From Streptomyces montanisoli (GTDB taxonomy: Bacteria > Actinomycetota > Actinomycetes > Streptomycetales > Streptomycetaceae), in NCBI RefSeq assembly GCF_017813245.1, contig NZ_JAGIQL010000009.1:16738-80737 (forward strand): a DNA stretch of 64,000 bases, in the 5' to 3' direction. Shown piece after piece: positions 16,803 through 27,578 of the stretch. Below the pieces are notes generated by a model. That model worked only from the letters and a program-made list of their open reading frames with translations. It ran no database searches and had not been told where the DNA came from. Made by a program: the position numbers and the translations under genes. Numbering within the stretch: the first letter of the stretch is position 1; each line of letters starts with the position of its first letter.

Positions 16803-18539
16803 TCATGCCGGCCCCGGCAGCACGCTCGTGCGGAGTGCCCGCGTGCTGAGCGCCCGCGAGCCGGACGTTTCCCGGCGAGGCGCCTTCGCGCGCGCCAGGG
16901 ACACCGGGTTCGGGGCCTTGTGCGGCGCGCAGCTCGCCGCGGTCCCCGGCGTCCGTCCCGTCAGCAGGTAGTCGGTCATGTAGGCGTTCACGCACGCGTT
17001 GGGTCCGCCCGCGATGCCGTGGGTGCCCGCGTCGCGCTCGGTCACCAGCGAGGAACCGGCCAGCCTGCGCTGGAGCTCGAGCGCTCCCTCGTACGGCGTG
17101 GCCGCGTCGCGCTCGGCGGCGAGGATCAGTGTCGGTGGCAGGGCGCCGGGGGCGGTCCGCACGTCGACCGGGCGCCGGTGCGGCGCGGGCCAGTAGGCGC
17201 AGGGCAGGTTCTGCCAGACGTTGTCCCACGTCTCGAAGGGTGCCGTGCGCGCGAGGGCCGTGTTGTCGCGGTCCCAGTCGCGCCAGTCACCCGGCCAGGG
17301 CGCGTCGTTGCACTCCACCGCCGTGTAGACCGCGTTGGCGTTCTCCGCCTCCCGCTCGGCTTCTGGGAGCGTCAGGGGTGAGGCCTGCTCGACGAGCGGC
17401 TTCTCGTCGCCCTTGAGGTACTCCGAGAGCGCCGTCGCCCGCATCGCCCAGTAGTCGTCGTAGTAGCCCGCGGAGAGCATCGCGGCCTGGAGCTGGGCGG
17501 TGCCGACGGTGCCGCCCGCCGGCCGGCGCGCGACGCGTGCCCTGACCTCCTCGTAGCTGCGCTCGACGCCCGCCGCCGTGGTGCCCAGGTGGTAGACGGC
17601 GTCGTGCCGGGCGACCCAGGTGCGGAAGTCGGCCCAGCGGCGTTCGAACGCCGCCGACTGCTCCATGTTGTCGCCGTACCAGACCTGTGACGGGTCGGGG
17701 TCGACTGCCGAGTCGAACACCATGCGCCGCACGTGGGAGGGGAACAGCGTCGCGTACACGGCGCCGAAGTAGGTGCCGTAGGAGGCGCCCATGAACGTCA
17801 GCTTCTTCTCGCCGAGCGCGGCCCGCAGCACGTCGAGGTCGCGCGCGTTGTTGATCGACGTGTAGTGGGGCAGCGCGTCGCCCGCCTTCGCCGCGCAGGC
17901 GCGCGCGTACGCCTTGGCCTCCTTGACCCGCTGGCGCTTGTAGGCCCGTGAGGGGTGCTCGGGCGCCGCTGTCGGCGCCTTCGCGAAGTCCTGCGGGCTC
18001 TCGCAGGACAGCGGCGCCGAGTGTCCCACGCCGCGCGGCGCGTAGCCGACGATGTCGTAGGCCGCCGCGATCTTCTTCCACTCGGGCAGGTCCGCCACCA
18101 TGGGGAACGACATGCTGGAGGCGCCGGGGCCGCCCGGGTTGTAGACGAGGGCGCCTTGCCGCTCGGATGGCTTGCCACGAGCCTTGACGTGACTGACGGT
18201 CAGCGCGATCTCGCGGCCTTCCGGGTGCGCGTAGTCGAGCGGGACCTGGACGGTGCCGCAGGTCACGGGGTCAGGCAGCATCTCCTCCTTGGGGCACGGC
18301 CCGAACGCGATGCCCGCGGCCGCCGCCCGGCGTGCGGCGAGCGCGACACCGCGTGCCGCGGGCCCCGCGGCGAGCTCGTGCGCCGTCACGGCCCGGCCGC
18401 CGGCGAAGGGGTCGAAGCGCTCGTAGGGCGGCCTCGCCGTACCCGCGGCGTCCGCGCCGTGTGCAGGGGCGGCGACGGCCGTCGAGAGGGTCAGGGAGCC
18501 GAGCGCCGCCAGCGCGCCGTACCTCAGTGCTGCTCTCAT
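16803..18539 (-). CDS. Secreted tripeptidyl aminopeptidase-type alpha/beta hydrolase
   Basis: 578 aa. Signal peptide MRAALRYGALAALGSLTL... ending near APAHGADA. The oxyanion-hole motif YNPGGPGASS, the nucleophile elbow MGASYGTYFG, the Asp region LAAERDAATPYEG and the His in DAGTHGIAGG mark the TAP/SlpD/SlpE peptidase family (alpha/beta hydrolase plus C-terminal TAP-like domain). Homologues remove tripeptides from extracellular proteins or activate mycelium proteins. One active-site-near motif reads YAPRGVGHS where many relatives have DxRGxGxS. The start at 18539 has GAAGGGAA six bases upstream; a longer in-frame extension lacks a signal peptide. Confidence 0.88.
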   Translation of the reverse strand: MRAALRYGALAALGSLTLSTAVAAPAHGADAAGTARPPYERFDPFAGGRAVTAHELAAGPAARGVALAARRAAAAGIAFGPCPKEEMLPDPVTCGTVQVPLDYAHPEGREIALTVSHVKARGKPSERQGALVYNPGGPGASSMSFPMVADLPEWKKIAAAYDIVGYAPRGVGHSAPLSCESPQDFAKAPTAAPEHPSRAYKRQRVKEAKAYARACAAKAGDALPHYTSINNARDLDVLRAALGEKKLTFMGASYGTYFGAVYATLFPSHVRRMVFDSAVDPDPSQVWYGDNMEQSAAFERRWADFRTWVARHDAVYHLGTTAAGVERSYEEVRARVARRPAGGTVGTAQLQAAMLSAGYYDDYWAMRATALSEYLKGDEKPLVEQASPLTLPEAEREAENANAVYTAVECNDAPWPGDWRDWDRDNTALARTAPFETWDNVWQNLPCAYWPAPHRRPVDVRTAPGALPPTLILAAERDAATPYEGALELQRRLAGSSLVTERDAGTHGIAGGPNACVNAYMTDYLLTGRTPGTAASCAPHKAPNPVSLARAKAPRRETSGSRALSTRALRTSVLPGPA

Positions 18540-18969
18540 CGCGTTCCCTTCGGGCGGTGGGGCAGCGATCATGAACAGCCGGGTCTCCCTTTCCCAAGGA
18601 GGTGGGCCCGGTGTCGTGGGCCGTGACCCCGATGCGCACAGGTGCCACCCGGCGGGCGCCGCCCCGGATGCGGACCACCCCGATGTGTGCTCGCGCCCGG
18701 TGCCGCCCCCGAGGTGGTGCGATGGCGTGATTGCCGGCGTTGTCATGGTGTGCCCCCGTCGATGCGCTGCTCCGCGTTTCCGAAGGGGGCATCACCGGCC
18801 GGGACGTGGCAGAAACGCGATGGCACGGCGTTCGGGGGTGAAGTCAGGGTGCGCAGCCCCGTTGCCCGGATACGGCGTCAGGGTCCGCGTCGCCGCGCGA
18901 GGGCCGCCCCGGCGGGAGTTTCCCGTAGGGGGCGCAAGCCGTGAGGCGGGCGCCAGGGCGCCACGGGCG
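18540..18969. other. 430-bp gap, promoter region only
   Basis: Between the hydrolase start and the stop of the propeller-protein gene. It should hold the hydrolase promoter and the propeller gene terminator, but I see no clear -10/-35 pair, no strong hairpin and no credible small gene. Confidence 0.4.
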
Positions 18970-20142
18970 TCAGCCAGCCGGTCGCGTCCAGGCCTCCAAA
19001 GCCAGGCCGGTCTCCGCCTTCTGCCGGGCGATCCGCAGGGAGCCGTCCGCGCCGATGGCGGCCAGCGTCACCCTGCCCGCGCCGTCCAGTGCGAGTGCCG
19101 GCGCTCCCCGGCACGGTTCGCCGGAGGGAACCCACGTCAGGCCCGCCTCCTCGTCCTCCGTCGGGTAGGCGGCGAGTGCCGGACGGCCGTCCTGCCCCCG
19201 GCCCGCGAGGATCGTGCAGTCCACGCCGTCCACGGGCGTGCGCAGGACGGACACGGGGCCGCTGCCGGGACCGCCGAGGTCGGCCGGGTCGCTCCCCGGT
19301 CGCCAGGCGCGCACCCCGGCGCTTCCCGCGTCGCGCCAGAAGTAGGTGCGGTGGGAGGGCGAGGTGCGCTCGGACGAGAGCGTGCCGGGTGCGACCGCCG
19401 CGTCGAGCTCCAGTTCGCTGACGCGCTCGGCCTCGCCCTCGTGCCCCCGCAGACGCCAGTGCAGCACGCGGCCCGCGGCGGGGCCGAGCACGTCGATCAC
19501 GCCGTCGTCGCCGAGCACCGCGTACGCCTCGGCCTTGATGGGTGTGCCCTCGACGCTCGCCCGCTCCCAGTCGTTGAAGCGGCCCTTCGGCGTCTGCCTG
19601 CGGAACGAGAGGCGGCCCTCGGCGTTCTGCAGGTACACGTGGAGTCCGCCGTGCCCGTCGAGCAGCACGGCGGGAACGCCCATCTTCGCCGACTTGGCCC
19701 GGGTGCGGTAGGGACTCGGGATGGACTGCCACGTGCGCAGCGGCCGCCCGGACTGGTACTGGATCGCGTGGACCAGGTCGATGAGCGGGTCGCCGTCGTC
19801 GGGCGCCGGACGTCTGCGCAGGGCCACCAGGTGCGCGTAGCCCTCGGCGCTCTGGGCGGTGGTCATGCTGATCGCCGTGCCGCCGGCGGGCAGCCGCTGC
19901 GGGCCGGTGAAGTACGGTCCACCGGCCACCGTCTCGGTCCACCACACGGCCGCGTCGTCGACCTGCGCGTACGCGGAGAGCCTGCCGTCCTTCCCCCGCA
20001 GCAGCCAGCGTCCGGCGGTGGGCCTCGGAACGGCGCCGTCCGGTACTGCTTTGCCACGCTTCTTCGCGGCGGGGCCGGGGGCCGGCGCACCCCGGCCGGG
20101 GTCTTCGGACTTCTTCCGTGCCCGCGCGGACCGCAGCGCCAT
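18970..20142 (-). CDS. PLL-like (lectin-type) beta-propeller protein, function unknown
   Basis: 390 aa with no signal peptide: the N-terminal 40 residues are basic, Pro/Ala-rich and probably disordered (RSARARKKSEDPGRGAPA). The rest is made of repeated blade-like units in which W, G and D recur: GRWLLRGKDGRLSAYAQ, GGLHVYLQNAEGRLSFRR, RVTLAAIGADGSLRIARQ. This pattern resembles the PLL/tectonin-type propellers annotated in actinobacterial secreted glycosidases, including the C-terminal half of the GH27 enzyme at the end of this window. No catalytic residues are recognisable. Possible roles are carbohydrate or protein binding; confidence in the fold is moderate, in function low. Confidence 0.7.
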   Translation of the reverse strand: MALRSARARKKSEDPGRGAPAPGPAAKKRGKAVPDGAVPRPTAGRWLLRGKDGRLSAYAQVDDAAVWWTETVAGGPYFTGPQRLPAGGTAISMTTAQSAEGYAHLVALRRRPAPDDGDPLIDLVHAIQYQSGRPLRTWQSIPSPYRTRAKSAKMGVPAVLLDGHGGLHVYLQNAEGRLSFRRQTPKGRFNDWERASVEGTPIKAEAYAVLGDDGVIDVLGPAAGRVLHWRLRGHEGEAERVSELELDAAVAPGTLSSERTSPSHRTYFWRDAGSAGVRAWRPGSDPADLGGPGSGPVSVLRTPVDGVDCTILAGRGQDGRPALAAYPTEDEEAGLTWVPSGEPCRGAPALALDGAGRVTLAAIGADGSLRIARQKAETGLALEAWTRPAG

Positions 20143-20247
20143 GACCCGCCGCCACCACCTTCCCGTGTCCCCCGCTCCACCCGCGGAGGTTACGAACAGC
20201 CGATCCTAACCCGGGGGCCGAACGCGGTCGTGTGCGAGGCTGCGGCT

Positions 20248-20628
20248 GTGCTGACTCTTCTGATCGTCGACGGCGCGAACGTGGTCGGTTCCGTCCCCGA
20301 CGGGTGGTGGCGGGACCGCCGCGGCGCGGCCGAGCGCCTGCGTGACGCCTTGGCGGTGGCGGCGGCCGAGGGGCGCGGCGTGCCGGGTCACGCGGGGCCC
20401 CTGGAGACGGTCCTGGTGGTGGAGGGAGCGGCACGTGGCGTGGAGTCGGTGCCCGGTGTGCGGGTCGCGTCGGCTTCCGGCAGCGGCGACGATCTGATCG
20501 TGGAACTGGCGGCGGAGGCGGGGGCGCGGGGGCGGCCCTGCCTCGTCGCCACGGCGGACCGCGAGCTGCTGCGCAGAACGGCCGTCCACGGCGCGGGGAG
20601 GGTGGGTCCGCGCAGCGTACGCTACTGA
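20248..20628 (+). CDS. Small NYN/PIN-like protein
   Basis: 126 aa, GTG start. It begins LLIVDGANVVGSVPDGWW and later has SGDDLIVELAAEAG and LVATADRELL. The spaced Asp residues after beta strands fit the NYN/PIN-like nuclease fold, so an RNA-cleaving or RNA-binding role is plausible. In Streptomyces genomes similar proteins are sometimes labelled NTP pyrophosphohydrolase, which I consider less well supported. The gene ends 2 bp before the start of the pseudouridine synthase gene, so the two are likely translated together and may share an RNA-related role. A GTG six codons upstream is an alternative start. Confidence 0.75.
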   Translation: MLTLLIVDGANVVGSVPDGWWRDRRGAAERLRDALAVAAAEGRGVPGHAGPLETVLVVEGAARGVESVPGVRVASASGSGDDLIVELAAEAGARGRPCLVATADRELLRRTAVHGAGRVGPRSVRY

Positions 20629-20630
20629 GC

Positions 20631-21422
20631 ATGGGCACGACCGACTGGAACTGGCGCGATCTGCGCGATGCGTCGCTCCTCCTGGAGGACTCCGCGATCC
20701 TCGCTCTCGACAAGCCGTCCGGGATCTCCGTGATGGGCGAGCGGCACGGCACGGACATCGTGGAGCTGGCGCAGGATGCGGGCGAACAGCTCTATCCCGT
20801 GCACCGGATCGACAAGGCCACGTCGGGCGTCATCCTCTTCGCCAAGGAGCTGGACCGGCACGGCGGTCTGACGCGGCAGTTCAGCGAGCGGACCGTCGAC
20901 AAGGCGTATCTCGTCCTCACGGAGACGGTCGGGCTGCCCCGGCACGGGACCATCGAACTGCCCCTGAGCGCCGGGCGGAAGGGGCGCGTCCGCATCGCGG
21001 CGCCGCGTGAGTCCATCCGTGCGGAGCGCGAGGCGGACGAGGGCCGCTGGTCGGTTGCGGACGAGGACCTGCTGGACACGCGCAGGTATCCGTCGACGAC
21101 CGTCTTCGACACGCTGTACGAGGGGACGCGGCACACGCTGCTGGTCGCCAGGCCGGTCACCGGGCGGCGCCACCAGATCCGGGTGCACCTCGCGTGGATC
21201 GGCCATCCGATCCTGGGGGACCCGCTGTTCGACAAGGCCGCGGCACAGGCGGGCACGCGTACACACCTGCACTCGTGGCGCCTGGGGTTCGACGCCGACT
21301 GGCTCGGCGGTGAGCGGGTGACGCTCGAGGCGGCGCCGTCGGCCGGCTTCTTCGCGCCGCTGGCGGGCGAGCAGCCGGCCGAGGAGGCGGCGGCGCTGCT
21401 GTCCGCGGCCCGGGTGCCCTGA
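20631..21422 (+). CDS. RluA-family RNA pseudouridine synthase
   Basis: 263 aa. The catalytic Asp is in the family motif HRIDKATSGVILFAK (about residue 59). Further RluA landmarks are DKAYLVL, the TGRRHQIRVHL motif and GHPILGDPLF. It isomerises specific uridines in rRNA or tRNA. There is no N-terminal S4 domain, and the length is at the short end for the family. Start ATG lies two bases after the upstream stop (TGAGCATG), indicating coupling with the NYN/PIN-like gene. Which RNA position is modified cannot be told from sequence. Confidence 0.9.
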   Translation: MGTTDWNWRDLRDASLLLEDSAILALDKPSGISVMGERHGTDIVELAQDAGEQLYPVHRIDKATSGVILFAKELDRHGGLTRQFSERTVDKAYLVLTETVGLPRHGTIELPLSAGRKGRVRIAAPRESIRAEREADEGRWSVADEDLLDTRRYPSTTVFDTLYEGTRHTLLVARPVTGRRHQIRVHLAWIGHPILGDPLFDKAAAQAGTRTHLHSWRLGFDADWLGGERVTLEAAPSAGFFAPLAGEQPAEEAAALLSAARVP

Positions 21423-21548
21423 CCCGACGGCCGGGGTGATCGGCCTCCCGCGCTCGCCGGACGCCGCGGCCAACGCCCGGCCGTGCTCCAGCGGCGGTTC
21501 TCCAGCGCCGCCCGACACCGGACGCCCGCCGCCCGACGAACCCGGTCC

Positions 21549-21677
21549 GTGCGTCGCTCCGGCCGGGGAGCGCACGGACGCCAGGGCCGCCCGACGCCCA
21601 ACGGGCAGGGCCGCCCGACGCCCAACGGGCCGGCAGTGCGTCGCCCCCGCCGGGGAGCGCACAGACGCCAGGGCCGG
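21549..21677. repeat. Nested direct repeats between rluA-like gene and dxs
   Basis: In the 332-bp convergent gap. A 24-bp unit is perfectly duplicated in tandem (21582-21605 and 21606-21629). It is flanked by two near-identical 41-bp copies (21549-21589 and 21637-21677, three or four mismatches), each with an imperfect hairpin GTGCG...CGCAC. The hairpins may end transcription from both sides; the tandem copies look like recent slippage or recombination. No gene is seen here. Confidence 0.75.
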
Positions 21678-21754
21678 CCGAGCCCGCGCGGGGGCCGGCC
21701 GCCCCGGGCCGCGGGGACGGGCCGTCAGGACGGCACTGGCCCCCGCGGGCGCGC

Positions 21755-23668
21755 TCAGTCGCGCGCGATCTCGCCCGCGTCCACGAACTTCCCGTCGAGC
21801 CGCGCCACGAGGCCGGTGACCTGGCGGGCGATGTCCGGCGCCGTCAGGCCGATCTCGGCCATGATCTCCTTGCGCGACGCGTGCGGCAGGAACCGCTCGG
21901 GGATGCCGAAGTCGCGCAGCGGCACGTCCACCCCGGCGTCCCTGAGCGCCTGGGCGACGGCTGCGCCGACCCCGCCGGTGCGGATGTTGTCCTCGACGGT
22001 GACGACGACGCGGTGGCGCTCGGCGAGCGGCACCATCTCCTCGTCGACGGGCTTGACCCACCGCGGGTCGACGACCGTCGTGGAGATGCCCTGCTTGCCC
22101 AGCAGGTCGGCGACCTCGAGGCACATCGGGGCGAGCGCGCCGACGGAGACGAGGAGCACGTCCGCCGTGCCCGTGGCGTCCGGCCTGTGCAGGACGTCCA
22201 TGCCGCCGACGCGGCCCACGGCCGCCACCGCGGGGCCGACCGCGCCCTTCGAGTACCGCACCACCGTGGGCGCGTCCTCGACCTGGACGGCCTCGCGCAG
22301 CTGGGCTCGCACCTGGTCGGCGTCGCGGGGCGCCGCGATCCTGATGCCGGGGACGACCTGGAGCATCGACATGTCCCACATGCCGTTGTGCGAGGGGCCG
22401 TCCGTGCCGGTGATGCCGGCCCGGTCCAGGGCGAACGTGACACCGCAGCGGTGCAGCGCCACGTCCATGAGGACCTGGTCGAAGGCGCGGTTGAGGAACG
22501 TCGCGTAGACGGCGAAGACGGGGTGCAGTCCGGCGGTGGCGAGGCCGGCGGCGGAGACCGCTCCGTGCTGCTCTGCGATGCCGACGTCGTACACGCGCTC
22601 GGGGAACGCCTCGGCGAACTTGGTGAGGCCGACGGGGTGCAGCATCGAGGCGGTGATCGCGACGATGTCGTCGCGCTCGTGGCCCAGCTTGAGCATCTCC
22701 TCGCCGAACACCGACGTCCAGTCCGCGCCGCCCGCCGAGATGGGCAGGCCGGTGTCGGGGTGGATCGGCCCGATGCCGTGGAAGCGGTCCGTGGGGTCCT
22801 GCTCGGCGGGGGTGTAGCCGCGGCCCTTCTCGGTGATGCAGTGCACGATGACGGGGCCGCCGAAGCGCTTCGCCCGCAGGAGCGCCGATTCCACGGCCTC
22901 CACGTCGTGCCCGTCGATGGGTCCCATGTACTTCAGGCCGAGGTCCTCGAACATGCCCTGCGGCGCGACGAAGTCCTTCAGGCCCTTCTTGGCCCCGTGC
23001 AGCGTCTCGTAGAGCGGCCTGCCGAGGACCGGCGTGCGTTCGAGCAGGTCCTTGCCGCGGGCGAGGAAGCGCTCGTAGCCGTCGGAGATGCGCAGGGTGG
23101 CGAGGTGGTTGGCCAGCCCGCCCGTGGTGCGCGCGTACGACCACTCGTTGTCGTTGACGACGATGACGAGCGGACGGTCCTTGGCGGCGGCGATGTTGTT
23201 CAGCGCCTCCCAGGCCATGCCGCCCGTCAGCGCCCCGTCGCCGATGACGGCGACCACGCTGTCGTCCTTCCGCAGGACGCGGTTGGCCTTGGCGAGGCCG
23301 TCGGCCCAGCCGAGGACCGTGGACGCGTGGGAGTTCTCGATGACGTCGTGGTCGGACTCGGCGCGCGAGGGGTAGCCGGACAGTCCCCCCTTGCCCTTGA
23401 GCTTGCCGAAGTCCTGGCGGCCCGTGAGGAGCTTGTGGACGTACGACTGGTGGCCCGTGTCGAAGAGGATCTTGTCGTTCGGCGAGTCGTACACCCGGTG
23501 GAGTGCGATCGTCAGCTCCACCACGCCCAGGTTGGGTCCGAGGTGGCCGCCGGTCTTGGAGACCGCGTCGACGAGGAACGTCCTGATCTCGCCCGCGAGC
23601 TGCGTGAGCTGCTCGGGGTCGAGGCGGTCCAGATCCCGCGGTCCCTTGATGTGGGTCAGCAACGGCAC
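21755..23668 (-). CDS. dxs: 1-deoxy-D-xylulose-5-phosphate synthase
   Basis: 637 aa, full length for the family. It condenses pyruvate and glyceraldehyde-3-P to DXP, the entry step of the MEP isoprenoid pathway, using thiamine diphosphate. The TPP motif begins [15 protein letters not shown] and ends with NDNEWSY; the transketolase-type pyrimidine domain contains [13 protein letters not shown]; the C-terminal domain follows. The catalytic His is in [13 protein letters not shown] start with an AAGGAGG eight bases upstream. Substrate GAP/pyruvate links it only loosely to its sugar-import neighbours. A minus-strand TAGAAT about 60 bp upstream could be its -10 box. Confidence 0.95.
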   Translation of the reverse strand: MPLLTHIKGPRDLDRLDPEQLTQLAGEIRTFLVDAVSKTGGHLGPNLGVVELTIALHRVYDSPNDKILFDTGHQSYVHKLLTGRQDFGKLKGKGGLSGYPSRAESDHDVIENSHASTVLGWADGLAKANRVLRKDDSVVAVIGDGALTGGMAWEALNNIAAAKDRPLVIVVNDNEWSYARTTGGLANHLATLRISDGYERFLARGKDLLERTPVLGRPLYETLHGAKKGLKDFVAPQGMFEDLGLKYMGPIDGHDVEAVESALLRAKRFGGPVIVHCITEKGRGYTPAEQDPTDRFHGIGPIHPDTGLPISAGGADWTSVFGEEMLKLGHERDDIVAITASMLHPVGLTKFAEAFPERVYDVGIAEQHGAVSAAGLATAGLHPVFAVYATFLNRAFDQVLMDVALHRCGVTFALDRAGITGTDGPSHNGMWDMSMLQVVPGIRIAAPRDADQVRAQLREAVQVEDAPTVVRYSKGAVGPAVAAVGRVGGMDVLHRPDATGTADVLLVSVGALAPMCLEVADLLGKQGISTTVVDPRWVKPVDEEMVPLAERHRVVVTVEDNIRTGGVGAAVAQALRDAGVDVPLRDFGIPERFLPHASRKEIMAEIGLTAPDIARQVTGLVARLDGKFVDAGEIARD

Positions 23669-23987
23669 CCGTGCCTCCTTGCGATTGAGCCGGTCGAGCT
23701 CTGCCGATCCGCTGATTCTAATGTTCCGCCCGCGACGGCGTTCGTCGGGCGGCGCGTTTGTGTGTCACACCATCGGCTGCAAACGAATTGAACCTCTTGC
23801 GCCCTTGCGACCGTTATGCATGGTCATCCCCCTTCGATACGCAGGGGTTTTCAGCGTCTTGTGGGGCACTCGGGGTCGCCGGAGGGCAGCGTGTGCGCGC
23901 CGGTCACGACCCCGATTCGAACTGCTGCCCGAGTGTCGCGGCGGCCCGCCCGCCGTGCCGCGCCCGGCTGCCCCGCCGGCAACGCGG

Positions 23988-24021
23988 CCGTGCCCGGCAC
24001 CTGCGAAGGCGCCGGGCACGG
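23988..24021 (-). terminator. Terminator of the xylH-type gene
   Basis: CCGTGCCCGGC (23988-23998) and GCCGGGCACGG (24011-24021) form an 11-bp perfect stem with a 12-nt loop, 15 bp after the minus-strand stop. The remaining 300 bp up to dxs holds the dxs promoter region and no gene; a tRNA-like GATTCGAA there does not fold. Confidence 0.75.
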
Positions 24022-24036
24022 TCTGCGGGAACGCGG

Positions 24037-25322
<1,286 letters not shown>

Positions 25323-25326
<4 letters not shown>

Positions 25327-26105
25327 TTCTGAACCTCCGCGGTACGGGACGCGCGCCGGGTGACGGCGTTGTCCGTGGCGCCGGTGATGGCGGCGATGAT
25401 CTCTTCCTGCGAGGTGGTCCTGACGTCGAAGACGCCGTTGTTGCCGCCCAGGCGCAGCACCGCGACCCGGTCGGCCACGGCCTTGACGTCGGCCATGTTG
25501 TGGCTGATGAGCAGGACCGCGAGGCCGCGGGCCCGCAGCCGCTCGACGAGGTCGAGCACCTGTGCGGTCTGCTCGACGCCGAGGGCGGCCGTCGGCTCGT
25601 CGAGGATGACGAGCTTGGGCTCGCCCAGCATGGAGCGGGCGATCGCCACGACCTGGCGCTGGCCTCCGGAGAGCGACGCGATCGGGATGCGCACGCTCGG
25701 GATGCGGATGGAGAGCGAGTCGAGGAGCTCGCGTGAGCGGCGCTCCATCTCGACCTCGTTGAGCACGATGCCGTAGCGGCGGATCTCGCGGCCGAGGAAG
25801 AGGTTGCCCACAACGTCGATGTTGTCGGCGAGCGCGAGGTCCTGGTACACGGTCGCGATGCCCAGGTGCTGGGCGTCCTGCGGCCGGTTGACGGAGACCT
25901 GCCGGCCCTGCCACTCGATGACGCCCTCGTCGATGGGGTGCACGCCGGCGATCGTCTTGACCAGCGTGGACTTTCCGGCTCCGTTGTCGCCCACGAGGGC
26001 GACCACCTCACCGGCGTGGATCTCAAGGTCGACGTCGGTGAGCGCCTGGACGGCACCGAATCGCTTGGAGACCCCTCGCAACGCCAGCACGGGCGTAGCG
26101 GTCAC
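25323..26105 (-). CDS. xylG: Sugar ABC transporter ATPase, single domain (XylG type)
   Basis: 260 aa ATPase: Walker A GDNGAGKST, signature LSGGQRQVVAIARSM, Walker B LVILDEPTAALG and H-loop ISHN. Most CUT2 ATPases (RbsA, XylG of E. coli) have two fused domains of about 500 aa; this one is half size, as in FrcA-type and Streptomyces homologues, so it should dimerise. Start choice: the ATG at 26114 sits directly against AAGGAG with no spacing, whereas the in-frame GTG at 26105 has it nine bases upstream, so GTG is preferred. The gene follows a 226-bp spacer after xylF that contains two hairpins. Confidence 0.88.
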
Positions 26106-26227
26106 GTGAACCATCTCCTTCGCCGCCTGACCGGCGGGGATGCCGCGCCGGGGTGTGGCGCGGAGGTCGAGCAGAACATGCGCGAACCTGCCGCCGGGGG
26201 TCGGCGGCAGGGGAGGTGAAGAGTTCC

Positions 26228-26282
26228 GTCCGGCGCCCCGTCGCTTCTGCTTGCGGGGCGGTGGTCGAGCGGGGCGCCGGAC
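26228..26282 (-). other. Intercistronic hairpin between xylF and xylG
   Basis: GTCCGGCGCCCCG (26228-26240) and CGGGGCGCCGGAC (26270-26282) are a perfect 13-bp stem with a 29-nt loop. It follows a second hairpin directly after xylF and could protect or attenuate the mRNA. Confidence 0.65.
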
Positions 26283-26292
26283 AGGCTTCACG

Positions 26293-26325
26293 CGGGAGCC
26301 GCGGGGAGGTGTCCCCCGGCTCCCG
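26293..26325 (-). terminator. Strong hairpin directly after xylF
   Basis: CGGGAGCCGCGGGGA pairs with TCCCCCGGCTCCCG around a short GGTG-type loop with one bulge, ending 7 bp past the xylF stop. Likely a partial terminator or RNase barrier giving more binding protein than permease/ATPase. Confidence 0.7.
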
Positions 26326-26331
26326 GACCGG

Positions 26332-27456
26332 TCACATCAGACCGGCGGCCTTGCACGCGGCCTTGTAGTTCGCGGTGCAGATGTCGGAGAGCTTGTAGTA
26401 GTTGTCCTTGACGACCGTGTCCTTGATGTTGTCCTTGGTCAGGGCGACCACCGGGACGATCTTGGTGGGGATGTTCTTCGTGGTGTTGCTGTTGCTCTTG
26501 TCGGGAGCGACGGAGTCCACGGACTTGCCCTGGGCGAGGTCGACGGCCATCTGGCCGGCGATGGACGCCTCCTGCGGGTAGGACTTGAAGATGCTCATGA
26601 ACTGCGTGCCGGCGAGGATCCGCTGGACGCCGGTGAGCGTGGAGTCCTGGCCCGTGACCGGGATCTTCTTCGGGTCCATGCCGGCCGTCTTCATGGCCTG
26701 GATGATGGCGCCGGCCATGTCGTCGTTGGCGGAGTAGACACCGACGATGTTGTTCTTGCCGACGGCCTGGATCGCCGCGGCCATCTCGCTGTTGGCGTTG
26801 TTCGGGTCCCAGTCCGGCGTGTCGTACTTCTTGGCGATGGTCGTGGCCTTCTGCAGGATCGGCAGGGCGCCGTCCTTGAACATCTTGGCGTTCGGGTCCG
26901 TGACGGAGCCGTTCACCATCACGATCTTGCCGCTCTTCGCCTTCGGCCCCAGCTTCTTGACCAGGGCGTTGGCCTGCACCCGACCGACTTCGGTGTTGTC
27001 GAAGGAGGTGTAGGCGTCGATCGGGCCGTCCGCGAGGCGGTCGTAGGCCACCACCGGGATGCCGGCGTCCTTGGCCTTCTGGACCGAGGAGGCGATCGAC
27101 TTCGAGTCCACGGAGTCGAGGATGATCACGTCGACCTTGCGGGTGATCAGCGTCTGCATCTGCTGGGTCTGGGTCGTCGCGTCCTGCTGGGCGTTCTCGT
27201 AGACGACCTTGCCCTTGCCGTTGGTGAGGTCCGATATCCGCTTGGTGATCAGCGGCCTGTCGAGGGACTCGTAACGAGCGGTCTTGTTCTCCGGCAGCAG
27301 CAGGCCGACCGTGATGTCGTCCCCCTTCGCCTTCTTGCTGGCGGAGTCGCCGCCGCCGCTGCCACCGGACTGCTTGGCGCTGCCGCAGGCGGCGAGGAGG
27401 ACAGCCATTGCGGTGGCGGACGCGGCCATCGCAGCACGACGCATCTGAGCGTTCAC
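26332..27456 (-). CDS. xylF: Sugar-binding lipoprotein (XylF type)
   Basis: 374 aa periplasmic-binding-protein type I lipoprotein. Signal peptide with lipobox LLAACGSA (about residue 24), then a Gly/Ser linker. The fold shows ITVGLLLPENKTARYESLDRP-type beginnings, VDVIILDSVDSKS, IPVVAYDRL and VYSANDDMAGAI. These match XylF-like D-xylose binding proteins. GTG start at 27456 has GGGAGG nine bases upstream; the longer in-frame ATG reads into the promoter region. It is the first gene of xylFGH and directly follows rok7B7 (122 bp apart). Substrate specificity by homology only. Confidence 0.92.
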   Translation of the reverse strand: MNAQMRRAAMAASATAMAVLLAACGSAKQSGGSGGGDSASKKAKGDDITVGLLLPENKTARYESLDRPLITKRISDLTNGKGKVVYENAQQDATTQTQQMQTLITRKVDVIILDSVDSKSIASSVQKAKDAGIPVVAYDRLADGPIDAYTSFDNTEVGRVQANALVKKLGPKAKSGKIVMVNGSVTDPNAKMFKDGALPILQKATTIAKKYDTPDWDPNNANSEMAAAIQAVGKNNIVGVYSANDDMAGAIIQAMKTAGMDPKKIPVTGQDSTLTGVQRILAGTQFMSIFKSYPQEASIAGQMAVDLAQGKSVDSVAPDKSNSNTTKNIPTKIVPVVALTKDNIKDTVVKDNYYKLSDICTANYKAACKAAGLM

Positions 27457-27534
27457 TTCGAAAAACCTCCCTGACGAGGCCGCGTCGCTGCGGCCGAGGT
27501 GGCTGGAAGTCAACTCGGCCAAACGGGCGACGTC

Positions 27535-27577
27535 AAGGAGTAAATCCTTAACGAGATGACAACGGTGCCATTCGTTA
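27535..27577. promoter_or_regulatory. xylF promoter/operator region
   Basis: The AT-richer spacer between rok7B7 and xylF holds two inverted repeats: AAGGA-TCCTT (27535-27549, 5-nt loop) and TAACGA-TCGTTA (27549-27577, 17-nt spacing). A site for the adjacent ROK regulator is the obvious guess; the exact promoter is not clear. Confidence 0.45.
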
Positions 27578-27578
27578 T

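Noticed and set aside
23900..23945. tRNA-like T-loop sequence (GATTCGAACTG)
   Set aside because: Flanking bases do not form a T stem and no acceptor or anticodon arm could be built on either strand.
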